Below, piece after piece: positions 25,477-35,124 of a stretch of 64,000 bases of DNA (position 1 is the first letter of the stretch; each line of letters starts with the position of its first letter). Position numbers and translations under genes: made by a program. The notes beneath the pieces are model-generated. The model did no database searches. It was given only the letters and a program-made list of their open reading frames with translations, and was not told the DNA's origin. Origin of the DNA: Glaciecola sp. KUL10 (GTDB lineage: Bacteria; Pseudomonadota; Gammaproteobacteria; Enterobacterales; Alteromonadaceae); assembly GCF_003203515.1 (NCBI RefSeq), contig NZ_BGNG01000005.1, positions 248,001 to 312,000 on the forward strand, read 5' to 3'.

Positions 25477-27414
25477 ATGTCATTGTCAAAACAGCTAGGC
25501 TTTGGCTTTTTTACTGTGCTTGTATTGGTATTTATTGGTTCGTTATGGATTAATGTGACGAATACTCGTGACTTTATTCAACTGCAGCTCCAATCGCATG
25601 CTCAAGATACTGCAACGTCTCTGGGGTTGTCGATTACGCCCTATATTGGCAATGAAAAAGATATAGCGATTATCGACACCATGACGAATGCGATTTTCGA
25701 TCGTGGTTATTATCAATCTATCGAGCTAAAGGACGCTACCGATCAATTGGTTTTGTCTAAGCAAAACCCAACTGCAATTGAGGCAGTGCCTGAGTGGTTT
25801 ATGTCAATGTTTCCAATCTATGCTCCTGTTGCACAAACTGAATTGAGCAATGGGTGGAATATTGCTGGACAACTTAAAGTAGCGAGTAACCCTGGATTTG
25901 GTTACTTGCAGTTGTGGCGCAATGCAATTTCTACGTTTTGGGTAATCACAGCTATTTTTGCCTTAGCTCTTATCTTTATTTATTTTTTGGTTAAGGCCAT
26001 TACTAAACCAATAAACGATGTGGTAAACAGCGCTGAGCATATTAGCAAGCGTCAGTTTGATGTTATTAAAGATATTCCTCGCACGCCCGAATTAAAAACC
26101 TTTGTAACTGCAATTAATAAAATGGCAGGCAAACTTTCAACCATGTTTGATCAACTCACGGCGCAGTCTGAACAGTACCGACAATTTGCCTATACCGACC
26201 AACTTACAAAAATAGAAAACAGGCGCGCTTTTGATTTGTTTATTAAAAGTCTATTAGCTGATCAAGAAGCGCAAACACAAGGTTTTATGATGGTAATAAG
26301 GTTGGCTAGCTTATCTGATGTCAATAATTCCTTGAGTAAAGACGAAGGTGATAACTATGTGCTATCAGTATGTGAGCAAACGCAAAAGCTTGTTAAGCAA
26401 GCACATACTGACTATTCGATGTATAGGCTTTCGGGTGCTGACTTTGCACTTGTTTTAGACGGTATGAAGCATGAACAGTGCGAAAAATTAGCATTGCAGC
26501 TATGTGAGTCATTTAAACGTTTAGAAAAATCAGAATATGCACATGGTACAGCCCATATTGGGGTAACGGCGTTTTTCCATGCCATGGAGTATGCTGATTT
26601 GATGCAAAAAGCAGACAATGCACTAGCAATAGCGACCAATGCTGAACCTGCACTTCAGTTCGCGTCGGACGCGCAAGTTAATATGAGTAACACACAATGG
26701 CGTGCTCAAATCGACAAACTACTTGCTGCTAATAATGCTGACTTTGCGGCGCAACCTATTAGCTCCAAACAGGGTGACTTATTGTACGTTGAATGGTTTG
26801 CAAGGCTTCCAAGTAAAGCAAGTAATGAACTAATACCCATGGCGCAATTGATCCCTGCCTCTATTCGTCTAGATGCCTCAGAAAAACTAGACCGTATGAT
26901 TATAGCAACAGCTATCCAAAAGCTTGAAGCGGCTGAACTATCAAATGTGAGTGTGGGGCTTAATATTTCTAGAATGTCATTGTTTGATACTGAGTTTCAA
27001 TCGTGGTTTATAAATCAACTTTCAAATAAGCCAGATGTTTGTGCTAGGTTAACAATTGAAATACCTGAACGCGCATTGGTTAATGATGAAACCATGCTAC
27101 CTGTATTTATTTCTATGGTGAAGGGCTTAGGCGTAAAAGTAACAATCGAACACTTTGGCGCTCAACTGGCAGGCTTGCGTCATTTAAAGAACCTTAAGCC
27201 GGATTATCTTAAAATCGACGGTCGGTTTATTCGCGATATTGCGAATGAATCTGATAACCAGTTATTTGTAAATTCTCTAATTTCTATTGCACATGGCCTC
27301 AATATTAAAATTATTGCGGAAACTATTGAAAGCAATGAAGAATATGAATGGTTAAAAACAGCAGGTGTTGACTTCTTCCAAGGTTTTTATTTGTCCGCTC
27401 CTAAAATTGTTTAG
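25477..27414 (+). CDS. lapD: LapD-type c-di-GMP receptor (degenerate GGDEF/EAL)
   Basis: 645 residues: membrane helix ~7-25, periplasmic LapD_MoxY_N domain to ~150, helix ~155-173, HAMP (KAITKPINDVVNSAEHISKR), degenerate GGDEF (SGADF) and degenerate EAL. In the EAL domain the signature is VEWFARL, DDFGTG is EHFGAQ and AEGVE is AETIE, so catalysis is not expected while nucleotide binding is. This is the LapD pattern: cytosolic c-di-GMP binding is signalled through HAMP to the periplasmic domain, which sequesters LapG and preserves the surface adhesin. It is directly downstream of lapG and links c-di-GMP to attachment in the same neighbourhood as the exopolysaccharide genes. Start ATG with GAGGG upstream. 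Confidence 0.93.
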   Translation: MSLSKQLGFGFFTVLVLVFIGSLWINVTNTRDFIQLQLQSHAQDTATSLGLSITPYIGNEKDIAIIDTMTNAIFDRGYYQSIELKDATDQLVLSKQNPTAIEAVPEWFMSMFPIYAPVAQTELSNGWNIAGQLKVASNPGFGYLQLWRNAISTFWVITAIFALALIFIYFLVKAITKPINDVVNSAEHISKRQFDVIKDIPRTPELKTFVTAINKMAGKLSTMFDQLTAQSEQYRQFAYTDQLTKIENRRAFDLFIKSLLADQEAQTQGFMMVIRLASLSDVNNSLSKDEGDNYVLSVCEQTQKLVKQAHTDYSMYRLSGADFALVLDGMKHEQCEKLALQLCESFKRLEKSEYAHGTAHIGVTAFFHAMEYADLMQKADNALAIATNAEPALQFASDAQVNMSNTQWRAQIDKLLAANNADFAAQPISSKQGDLLYVEWFARLPSKASNELIPMAQLIPASIRLDASEKLDRMIIATAIQKLEAAELSNVSVGLNISRMSLFDTEFQSWFINQLSNKPDVCARLTIEIPERALVNDETMLPVFISMVKGLGVKVTIEHFGAQLAGLRHLKNLKPDYLKIDGRFIRDIANESDNQLFVNSLISIAHGLNIKIIAETIESNEEYEWLKTAGVDFFQGFYLSAPKIV

Positions 27415-27502
27415 AACTTGGTTGATTAATAGTCAATGGACTAGTAAAATTAGGTGGTGTCGGAAATTTACGTCACGATTCTCATAAAAGGAAACGATTA
27501 TC

Positions 27503-28090
27503 ATGCGTAGCAGTATTATTCTGAGTGTGTTTATGCTCTTAGCAGGAAGCTTTAGCGTTTTTGCACAAGAAACAGGTTTATTTGGCGACGATCAACAGCC
27601 TGGTAATAGACTTCATCAACAGATTGTCACGTCAATTGAACAAGGCACATCTGAAGCGGAAGCTATTCAAGCGTCTATTGTCGATGCGCTTACTGAAGAA
27701 AGCACTATTTTAACTACTGACTCTAAAATCGCAGTGTCAGTTAACATAGAGCTATCGGGCGAGTTTTATACTCAAATGTTAGTTTCAAACAGCTTGATAG
27801 AAGTAACAAAAATATTGATTGAAGAAAATAACGCCCTTGCTAGCCAAGTTGTTGCGTTAGGTACTTATCTTTACCCTGACTTTGCACAAGAAGTTGTAAA
27901 TGGCGCCATGCTTACAGGCGTAATGACTGAAGAAGATGCAATTGCAATGGCACTTGCTTCAGGCGCAGATCCTACAACCATCACAACAGCAACGGCAGCT
28001 GCTGCGGCTCCTGTCGCGACTCCGCCAATTGGTGCGGGCATTGGTGGCGGTGGCGCAGGTGGTGGTGATACTACAGCCTCTACAAACTAG
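27503..28090 (+). CDS. Small secreted protein of unknown function with Gly-rich tail
   Basis: 195 residues. A cleavable signal peptide ends in SFSVFAQ. The mature part is helical and acidic (GTSEAEAIQASIVDALTEES). It ends in an Ala run and a Gly-rich, Pro-containing tail (PPIGAGIGGGGAGGGD). No family was recognised. It follows lapD by 88 bp, with AAAGGAAACG before the ATG, and ends at a strong terminator, so it is either the last gene of a lapG-lapD unit or monocistronic. A periplasmic or cell-surface role is all that can be inferred. Confidence 0.8.
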   Translation: MRSSIILSVFMLLAGSFSVFAQETGLFGDDQQPGNRLHQQIVTSIEQGTSEAEAIQASIVDALTEESTILTTDSKIAVSVNIELSGEFYTQMLVSNSLIEVTKILIEENNALASQVVALGTYLYPDFAQEVVNGAMLTGVMTEEDAIAMALASGADPTTITTATAAAAAPVATPPIGAGIGGGGAGGGDTTASTN

Positions 28091-28129
28091 GTCACGTTGT
28101 AAAACAAACAGTTTTGTTGAGTAATTGAT

Positions 28130-28167
28130 AACCCTCTAATATCATTGATATTAGAGGGTTAATTTTT
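28130..28167 (+). terminator. Rho-independent terminator (15-bp stem)
   Basis: AACCCTCTAATATCA (28130-28144) pairs perfectly with the complementary arm at 28146-28160, followed by AATTTTT. It separates the lapG-lapD-secreted protein genes from the downstream polymerase gene. Confidence 0.85.
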
Positions 28168-28224
28168 GGGATTTACTTTTAACGCTTTGAACGCAGTTGT
28201 TTTTAACAGATAAAAGAGAGCTTT

Positions 28225-29610
28225 GTGCAAACCACTTTTTCAAATAAACTATTTTATTGTCTTTTAGTGATACTTTTTTTGTTACCTCTTCCCTTAGGCG
28301 CAAATCGTCCTTGGGCGTGGAGCGTGTTTCAAATGCTCATATTTGCACTCACTTTTGCATGCGTTTATCATTTTAAAGCTAAACCCTTGTTGGGGATGTT
28401 GGCCTATCAGCGAATACTCTATTTTTGGTTTGCAATAATCATACTTGCTAGCCTACAAATTATTGCGCTTCCTTCAAGTGTTGTTGCTCTACTCTCACCA
28501 AACGCTGAGTTGCTTCAAAATAGTGCCGGAGCCTCGCGTTTTTATTTTTCATTAGATATAGGGCAAAGCGTTATTAGCTTTTTTAAGTTGCTAGCTTACT
28601 TTTGTTTTTTCTGTTGCGTTCTAATGCTTGTCACTGATGAAAAGCGTATTAAATGGTTGTTGATGACGATGGTCGCTGCTGGCACGCTACAAGCGGTGTA
28701 CGGTTCGTTTGAAGTATTGCTTGGTTTGGAAAAGAGTTTAGTCTTCGGTTTTGATGTGGGTAACGCTGCGACCGGCAGTTTTGTCTACAAAAACCATTAC
28801 GCTAACTTCTTGATGATGTGCGCGTCAGCCGGAATCGGACTGCTAGTCATATCATTACAGAAGAATCGGAACGCAAGTCCTAAAGACATGCTAAGAGCGT
28901 TTGTCTCAACTATGCTGAGTAGCAAGGCAATCATTAGAATATCTATCGCTATCATGGTGATTGGTCTGGTCATGTCGCGTTCTAGGATGGGTAACACTGC
29001 GTTTTTTGTAGCAATGACTGTGATCGGTTTTATATCGCTGTATCTAATAAAAAATAAAAGCAAAGGGCTAACAATACTAGTTATCAGCATGTTTATTATC
29101 GACTTGTTTATTGTATCTGCCTATTTTGGCTTAGAAAAAGTCCAAGAACGCTTGGTACAAACCTCTTTGCAGCAAGAAAGCCGTGATGAGGTTGTTAGAG
29201 ATGCTTCCAGAATGATCTTTGATTACCCTCTACTGGGCACGGGTGGTGGTAGCTTTTACAGTAGCTTTCCACAATACCAGAGCTCAGAAGTACATAATTT
29301 TTATGATCATACGCACAATGACTACTTGCAAATGGCAATTGAATACGGATTACCCGCGTTTTTTATCATTGCCGTAATGACTATATTCTTATCTTACAAA
29401 GCACTTCGGCCCATGTACCGTCGTCAGAATTCGGTTTTTAAAGGTTCCTCTTTTGCTTGTTCAATGGCGATTTTGGGGATGCTTGTTCACATGACGGTTG
29501 ACTTCCCGCTACAAGCATTTGCTAACGCCACTTACTTTTGCGTTTTCCTTGCGTTAGCGATGGTGATAAATAGCCTGAAGTTGAAAAGAAAACGAAGAAA
29601 AGCTAATTAA
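28225..29610 (+). CDS. O-antigen ligase/Wzy-type polysaccharide polymerase
   Basis: 461 residues with about 11 membrane segments. The Wzy_C features are present: a transmembrane LVMSRSRMGNTAFFVAM, then LLGTGGGSFYSSFPQYQS and DHTHNDYLQMAIEYGLPAFF. Its position next to VpsP, phosphatase, Wzc and Wza genes suggests it polymerises the exopolysaccharide exported by that set. The start is GTG (CTTTGTGCAAACC) with AGAGAG upstream. It converges on the VpsP-like gene with only 1 bp between the stops. It is a second member of this family in the window (compare 17804). Confidence 0.85.
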   Translation: MQTTFSNKLFYCLLVILFLLPLPLGANRPWAWSVFQMLIFALTFACVYHFKAKPLLGMLAYQRILYFWFAIIILASLQIIALPSSVVALLSPNAELLQNSAGASRFYFSLDIGQSVISFFKLLAYFCFFCCVLMLVTDEKRIKWLLMTMVAAGTLQAVYGSFEVLLGLEKSLVFGFDVGNAATGSFVYKNHYANFLMMCASAGIGLLVISLQKNRNASPKDMLRAFVSTMLSSKAIIRISIAIMVIGLVMSRSRMGNTAFFVAMTVIGFISLYLIKNKSKGLTILVISMFIIDLFIVSAYFGLEKVQERLVQTSLQQESRDEVVRDASRMIFDYPLLGTGGGSFYSSFPQYQSSEVHNFYDHTHNDYLQMAIEYGLPAFFIIAVMTIFLSYKALRPMYRRQNSVFKGSSFACSMAILGMLVHMTVDFPLQAFANATYFCVFLALAMVINSLKLKRKRRKAN

Positions 29611-29611
29611 G

Positions 29612-30337
29612 TTAGCTAGGGCACCCAAGCATTTGTTTGTGCACGTAGGGGTCGAACGACTTCATCCAACGGCAAGCTGTGTCATATTGGTTTAGACTTC
29701 GGATACTGGCTAACACGCGCTCTCTACTTTGATTATTGCGCATACCGTAGCTGATTCGTTGCTTAATCTGAGGTTGAAGATTTAAGTAAAACGGATGATT
29801 AGCCGCGTATAGCGCAAGCCCCAGCTCTACGTATAAGACATGCACTTCTGATTTTAGTGGTCCAAACTTGTTAGCTTGTTCTAAATAGAACTTCATTTCG
29901 TCATCAAACTCGCCTAATCTCCATTTAATAAATGTAAGTGAGGCGTAGCTAACAGGCCAAGCGGGTCTCAGTTTTATTGCGTTTAGATAATAGTTTTTTG
30001 CCTCAATAAGCGCACCTTGCGGATCAGAGAATTTTTTTATAGCTGCCCACTCAAGCAGTTGCCCTTGCAAATCACGATACAGCGGATGACTAGGATGAGA
30101 TGTTTGGGCTTCTGCAATGGCTTTGTTCGCCCTTGCGTAATCAGCTTTATCAGTATTGTTAAGCGTATTTTGCCAATCATCAATAATATTTTTAACAAGG
30201 TAATAATCAAGGCTTGCAGCACCAAAGCGGGCAGCTTGAAAAAAACCAATGCTACAAATAACTAGCAAAAACAATGACAGCGGGCTTTTTACTAAACGCA
30301 GGACATTGTGTTTTAAGGAGCTTATATTTGATGTCAT
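29612..30337 (-). CDS. VpsP-like polysaccharide biosynthesis protein with TPR-like repeats
   Basis: 241 residues. One membrane helix (SLFLLVICSIGFFQAARF) is followed by a periplasmic helical domain with TPR-like repeats (YARANKAIAEAQTSHPSHPL, LIEAKNYYLNAIKLRPAWPV). The pattern matches the VpsP family found in Vibrio, Shewanella and Alteromonas exopolysaccharide clusters, whose molecular role is not settled. It probably acts as an inner-membrane accessory of the polymerase/export complex. It is the last gene of the minus-strand operon that runs from the beta-barrel gene (35124) through Wza, Wzc and the phosphatase. Confidence 0.8.
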   Translation of the reverse strand: MTSNISSLKHNVLRLVKSPLSLFLLVICSIGFFQAARFGAASLDYYLVKNIIDDWQNTLNNTDKADYARANKAIAEAQTSHPSHPLYRDLQGQLLEWAAIKKFSDPQGALIEAKNYYLNAIKLRPAWPVSYASLTFIKWRLGEFDDEMKFYLEQANKFGPLKSEVHVLYVELGLALYAANHPFYLNLQPQIKQRISYGMRNNQSRERVLASIRSLNQYDTACRWMKSFDPYVHKQMLGCPS

Positions 30338-30346
30338 AACAAATTA

Positions 30347-31075
30347 TCAAACCCAATGTATGTTTTGCGTAATAAGTGCAGGCGTATCTAGAGTTAAACG
30401 CTTTGCACAAGCATCGTTGCGTAAGCGACTAATTTTGTCTCGCGCTACGTTCATATCATTAGGGCGACGTTTTACACTATGCGTATCTGACGCGACATAA
30501 TGAATTAAACCCTCTTCAAGCATTTGTTCTGCTAGCTCGCTGCTTTTTTCTGAAAAGCGGGACGCAAAGACACCAGCAGTGACTTGAAACAAACAGCCTA
30601 AACGCTTTAAAAAGAGTAACTTACTATAATCCGCCATGATATCTCGATTGCGCTCTGGGTGTGGAATTATCGGCTGAACATTATTATTTAACAACCACTT
30701 TATTAGATTTTCAACACCGGGTGGGACATGGCTATGGGGAAGCTCTAACAGAAGACAAGGCTTCCCATTCCACTCTCCAATATATGGAAGCTTTTTTTGC
30801 AGTACCAAAGGTAGAATATCTACACCGATTCTGACTTCGCAAGCAAACGCAATTTTCAAGGGAATATCTTGATGCTCTAGAGCTTCTTTCAAGCTAAGAA
30901 ATGAAGGGGTGATAGTTGTTGAAGAATTGTCGAACACCCCTTGGTTGATGTGAGGGGTGCACATCATATGAGTTACACCAATATCGACGGACTGACGCGC
31001 AATATCTAGCGCTTCACCAATATCTGAAGCACCGTCATCGATCCCCGGCAGTATGTGACTGTGTAAATCTATCAA
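30347..31075 (-). CDS. CpsB/CapC-type PHP tyrosine-protein phosphatase
   Basis: 242 residues of a PHP-domain metalloenzyme. The metal-binding motifs are MIDLHSHILPGIDDG at the N-terminus, CTPHINQ, the histidines in IIPHPERN and the C-terminal SDTH. The family (CpsB, CapC, YwqE) dephosphorylates the tyrosine-rich tail of the cognate BY-kinase, here the adjacent Wzc, and so controls chain length or export. The start overlaps the Wzc stop by 4 bp (ATGA), consistent with tight coupling. It replaces the low-molecular-weight Wzb phosphatase of enteric bacteria. Confidence 0.92.
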   Translation of the reverse strand: MIDLHSHILPGIDDGASDIGEALDIARQSVDIGVTHMMCTPHINQGVFDNSSTTITPSFLSLKEALEHQDIPLKIAFACEVRIGVDILPLVLQKKLPYIGEWNGKPCLLLELPHSHVPPGVENLIKWLLNNNVQPIIPHPERNRDIMADYSKLLFLKRLGCLFQVTAGVFASRFSEKSSELAEQMLEEGLIHYVASDTHSVKRRPNDMNVARDKISRLRNDACAKRLTLDTPALITQNIHWV

Positions 31076-33339
31076 GCCTGCTTATTGCTCTGGTATGTAC
31101 TCTCTGAATAGGCATTATAACCATATTGATCATAAAAACCTGAGTATCCACCGGTTTTCTTTGCTTTGTTTAAGTCAACTTGATTTAAGACAACGCCGTC
31201 TACTCTGTGACCGATTTGCAAGAAGCGGCTTAAACCTTGATTAATCACTTTATGGCTAGTGCTGTCAGCGCGCACCACGTAAATGACTGAGTCACAAAGC
31301 TTAGATACTAACACCGAATCACTGACCGCTTGCGTAGGCGCACTATCGAGGATGATATGATCATACTTTTCACTCAAATCAGCTAACAAAGATTTAAAAT
31401 TTGGTGACGCAAGTAATTCTTGTGGATTAGGCGGTACAGAGCCTGCGCAAATCACATCAACGCCTGATTGTTCATCTTTAACCACACACTCATCTAGCGT
31501 GTGTGTACCTGCAATTAAGTTTGCAAGACCAGGCTGAAAGCCAGGTAAGTCGAATAGTTTACCTACTGACGGGCGTCTAAGGTCAGTATCAATGATAAGT
31601 ACTTTACTCAATTGGCCCATCGCAAATGCTAAGTTAACCGAAACAGTACTTTTACCCTCGCGTGGCACGCTTGATGTTACCAGTATCGTCTTAGATGGCT
31701 TATCTAGATTCAATAACTGTAAACTAGTGCGAAGTGTTCTTACCGATTCGCTGAACGTATGATGCTTATTATCGAAGAAATGACGTAGCGCAAGATTTTC
31801 TTTTTTCTTGTGTTGCTGCCAAGGAATAATGCCTAACATGCGCTGACCAAGCTTGCGTTCAACATCTTCAACTGAACGTATGCCGCTGTTTAAAATTTCA
31901 AACAATAGAGCCAGCGCAATACCAAAGCCAAAACTACCCACAAACGCAAGTGCAACAATTAGCTTTTTACGTGGCTTCGCAGCCTGAGTAGGTGGAACAG
32001 CTGCGTCAAGCAATCTTGCATTAGCTGACTCAAAACCACCAAGCTCGTCGGTTTCTTTTAAACGTGTGAAAAACGAATCGTATAGCTGTTGATTGATATC
32101 CACTTCTCTTTGAAGTACACGTCGACGGTTTTCAAGGTTATTAAGTTTTCTGAACTCAGCCTTTGCCAGTTCGACATTTCTTTCTAACGATGCCACTTTT
32201 GATGAAGCTGATTCAAATTCTGATGTAATCCCTGAAGTAAGCGCTCGAATTTGTGTCATTAAACTTTCTTCGATTGAGGCTAACTCTGCATTTGCTGCGA
32301 TCATTGTCGGGTGTTTAGGACCGTAGGTTTCTCTTAATTCAGAGACTCGGCTTCTAGCAGAGGTCTCATCTCTCTTTATGTTTTGTATAGAAGGATGATT
32401 TAAAACCTCAGGAAGTGTTGAAAGTTGCTCCAAGCTAGCACCGGCATTTACGACTTGCTGATATATCGCTTCACTTCTTTGCAATACTACTTGAGCATTG
32501 ATTAGCTGGTTACTTAAATTTTGTAGTCTTTCTGAAGCCAAACCGACGACACCATCAATATCAACGACTTGCTCTTGCTCATAAAATGCCGCCAAATTTG
32601 ATTCAGCATTATCGAGCTTTTCTCGCAAACCTTGTAAGCTTTCATTCAACCAAGTTTTCGCTTTGGTTGTCATATCCATTTTTGATTCTAGGTAGTTCTC
32701 GATGTATACGTCGGCTACCGTATTTGCTATGGAAGCCGCTAATTGGGGACTTTCACTTTCAAATGACAAGTTAACCACTTGTGTTTTGCTAATCGGCGCC
32801 ACTGTTAGATTCTTCATAACTACGTTAACGGCGAACGATATACGACGTTCCAACTGCTGCTCTTCCGTTAATGTTACCTCTTCTTTTTGTGGAAGAAACG
32901 GAAGGGATTCTTTGAGCCATGCAATTAGGTTTGCGGGGACCTGACTGATACCACTCTGATTCTCTAAAATGATATCTAAGTTGTATAGGGGATGCTCGTG
33001 AAGAGACAGTTCTTCAACCAACTTTTGCGCAATTTGACGCGAGCGAAGCACTTGATATTGTGTCTCGAAATACTCTTTTCGGCTCGAATCTAAGCCATAT
33101 ACTTCTTCTATTGAAAGAACATTTGCTTGCTCTGCTTCAATCATTAGAGAAGCAGTAGCAATATACCGAGGAGTAATAGAGAAAACAAACAATCCTACTA
33201 GTATTGTAAGGAATACAGCAAGACCCAAAATGCGCCAGATATACCTCACGACTGTTTGCCAGTATTGAGCGAGGTCGAACACATCTTCGTCAAATAACTT
33301 CACGTCTTGCTCATTATTAGAGCCTAATTGTTGTGACAT
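31072..33339 (-). CDS. wzc: Wzc-like polysaccharide co-polymerase with BY-kinase domain
   Basis: 755 residues. The Wzz domain has a helix at ~35-55 (LGLAVFLTILVGLFVFS), a long periplasmic coiled-coil section with GNVR-type helices and a second helix at ~445-470. The cytosolic tyrosine kinase has Walker A SSVPREGKSTVSVNLA, Walker A' VLIIDTDLRRP and Walker B HIILDSAP. The tail is Tyr-rich (GGYSGFYDQYGYNAYSESTY), the autophosphorylation cluster. Wzc cycles between phosphorylated and unphosphorylated states to drive polymer assembly and docks with Wza. Wza is encoded just upstream and the phosphatase just downstream. Confidence 0.95.
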   Translation of the reverse strand: MSQQLGSNNEQDVKLFDEDVFDLAQYWQTVVRYIWRILGLAVFLTILVGLFVFSITPRYIATASLMIEAEQANVLSIEEVYGLDSSRKEYFETQYQVLRSRQIAQKLVEELSLHEHPLYNLDIILENQSGISQVPANLIAWLKESLPFLPQKEEVTLTEEQQLERRISFAVNVVMKNLTVAPISKTQVVNLSFESESPQLAASIANTVADVYIENYLESKMDMTTKAKTWLNESLQGLREKLDNAESNLAAFYEQEQVVDIDGVVGLASERLQNLSNQLINAQVVLQRSEAIYQQVVNAGASLEQLSTLPEVLNHPSIQNIKRDETSARSRVSELRETYGPKHPTMIAANAELASIEESLMTQIRALTSGITSEFESASSKVASLERNVELAKAEFRKLNNLENRRRVLQREVDINQQLYDSFFTRLKETDELGGFESANARLLDAAVPPTQAAKPRKKLIVALAFVGSFGFGIALALLFEILNSGIRSVEDVERKLGQRMLGIIPWQQHKKKENLALRHFFDNKHHTFSESVRTLRTSLQLLNLDKPSKTILVTSSVPREGKSTVSVNLAFAMGQLSKVLIIDTDLRRPSVGKLFDLPGFQPGLANLIAGTHTLDECVVKDEQSGVDVICAGSVPPNPQELLASPNFKSLLADLSEKYDHIILDSAPTQAVSDSVLVSKLCDSVIYVVRADSTSHKVINQGLSRFLQIGHRVDGVVLNQVDLNKAKKTGGYSGFYDQYGYNAYSESTYQSNKQA

Positions 33340-33350
33340 TGATTTAACCT

Positions 33351-33893
33351 CTAAAAGAAACGTTGCTGAATGGTAACAATGTCACCAGGGAAAATCATGT
33401 CTTTGTCGCTTGCTTGAAAGGTCTGCTCTTGACCAGCAATCATTCTAACAATTGTGACTTTGTCTTTTGCTGCGCGCTCTGTAAACCCTCCAGCAAGTGC
33501 TGCTGCTTTTGTTATGGTAAGACCAGGTTGGTATGGATAGCCGCCAGGCCGATTTACTTCACCGTCGATAAAAAAAGGTCTGTATTCGATAACAGACACT
33601 GATACCGAAGGGTTAACTAGGTAATCGCCTCTGAGTCCATCATCGATTAGCTGCTCAACTTGGTTTAATGTAAGACCAACCAACTCAATATCACCCATGA
33701 ATGGGTAACTTATTGTGCCTGTATTAGAAAGACGAGTCTCAACGGTTAAATCTTCTTGACCGAATACGGTGATTTCAATCATATCACCGGCACCTAATGT
33801 ATATTGGTCAACATTAAGTTGTTGGCTCTGAGCTGTGCTAAAAAACGCAGATACAGCAATAAAAACCAAAAAACAACGATAAAACTTTTGCAT
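33351..33893 (-). CDS. Wza-like outer-membrane polysaccharide export protein (short form)
   Basis: About 180 residues. A signal peptide (FYRCFLVFIAVSAFFSTAQS) is followed by a Poly_export domain (YTLGAGDMIEITVFGQEDL) and one SLBB domain (FIDGEVNRPGGYPYQPGL). This is the short class of export proteins, lacking the extra SLBB domains and the C-terminal helix of E. coli Wza. The outer-membrane pore may therefore be supplied by the adjacent beta-barrel protein, as in VpsM/VpsN-type systems. I choose the ATG at 33893, with AAGG just upstream and a clean signal peptide; an in-frame start at 33914 adds seven residues. Confidence 0.9.
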   Translation of the reverse strand: MQKFYRCFLVFIAVSAFFSTAQSQQLNVDQYTLGAGDMIEITVFGQEDLTVETRLSNTGTISYPFMGDIELVGLTLNQVEQLIDDGLRGDYLVNPSVSVSVIEYRPFFIDGEVNRPGGYPYQPGLTITKAAALAGGFTERAAKDKVTIVRMIAGQEQTFQASDKDMIFPGDIVTIQQRFF

Positions 33894-33921
33894 ACACCTT
33901 CGCTCTAAGTTCAAAACTTTA

Positions 33922-35124
33922 TTACAACGTTATATAAGCATTAATGAGGAATTGATTGCGATCATAGTTGATCTCGCTTCTATTACTATCACGCGTATCG
34001 AACACATAGCCTACTTCAACGTTAAACCAGCGTCTAAACTGATAATAAGCTGTTAAATTTAAACGTTCTAAATCATCTTCTCGTGCACCAAACTCTGTAG
34101 GTTGCCCTTCATACCTATCTGTCGACAAAGTAAAAGATGCTCTAGTACGCAGCCTTTCTAACCATTGATGATTCCATTGCAAGGTATAATCTCGCTGACG
34201 AATAAAGTTTCCTTCACCATTCGACTCATTTGTATCGTTTGAAGTAATGAATCTGAACTGAGAATTGCTTGTTGGTTCCCAAGTTACGCCGGCCGACCAG
34301 TCGAATCCGTTGTAATCTTCTCTTAGCGACGAATCAAAGTCTTTTTCTTCGTAGCCCAACTTAACAAAGCCTGAAGTTTCTGCTGTCGCTTCCCACTGAA
34401 CACCGATTAGGTATGAAGCAACACTAGAATCAAGCGGATTATTAGCGTCAAGCTCAAAACCGTAAGCAACGTTCCTCAAAATCACGTCAAACGTTGCATC
34501 GGTCGCGGTACCAATTTTATAGAAAAACCCAGCGCGTGTTGTACTGACAACTCGATCTCGAGCGAGTCCTTCATCTGTTTGTAAATCATAATTACGATCT
34601 GAAATATCGAAACCTAGGTCGACTCTTCCTGTAGCGCCGGGCGCCCCGTAGCTATATTGGAAACCAAGATCTGACTTTTTATAGGTATCAGGAGTTTCGC
34701 CTAGGTTAAGAATTGAAAAGCCTGTACCACGCTGCTCATGCCCATCTTCAAAATCAAAGGAAACATCTAAACGATGTCTGATATTCAATTCATACTCAAC
34801 ACCAACGGATAAGAAATGATCAGTATAGTTATCAGCATTACTACTAAAGAAACGCTCATTCCTCAATCTGTACCCAAATCGCGTCTGACTTGCACCAAAG
34901 TTGTTCAATAAGACAAACTGAGGAGAGATGATTGAAGAGAAACTACTGATTTTGTCTTCGTTTTGTCTGGTTACATTATCATCGTACCTGAGACCCACAT
35001 CTACAGTAGGAATAAAATCAAAGCTACCAAAGGCTATAGGCGCAGCGTCGTCAAACTGTTGTGCTTGTGCGTTCATCGCAGTAACAACTGCTGTTGATAG
35101 TGCAGCAACTTTCCATAGTTTCAT
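33922..35124 (-). CDS. Outer-membrane beta-barrel polysaccharide protein (VpsM-like)
   Basis: 400 residues. A signal peptide ends in NAQAQQ. The rest is alternating amphipathic strands with aromatic girdles (VGLRYDDNVTRQNEDKISSF, WFNVEVGYVFDTRDSN), ending in a beta-signal-like C-terminal strand (FLINAYITL). Such barrels (VpsM, or OMP_b-brl_2-like proteins) accompany short Wza proteins in exopolysaccharide loci and may form or gate the export pore. It is the first gene of the minus-strand operon 35124-29612, driven from the 586-bp divergent region shared with the initiating transferase. Confidence 0.82.
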   Translation of the reverse strand: MKLWKVAALSTAVVTAMNAQAQQFDDAAPIAFGSFDFIPTVDVGLRYDDNVTRQNEDKISSFSSIISPQFVLLNNFGASQTRFGYRLRNERFFSSNADNYTDHFLSVGVEYELNIRHRLDVSFDFEDGHEQRGTGFSILNLGETPDTYKKSDLGFQYSYGAPGATGRVDLGFDISDRNYDLQTDEGLARDRVVSTTRAGFFYKIGTATDATFDVILRNVAYGFELDANNPLDSSVASYLIGVQWEATAETSGFVKLGYEEKDFDSSLREDYNGFDWSAGVTWEPTSNSQFRFITSNDTNESNGEGNFIRQRDYTLQWNHQWLERLRTRASFTLSTDRYEGQPTEFGAREDDLERLNLTAYYQFRRWFNVEVGYVFDTRDSNRSEINYDRNQFLINAYITL

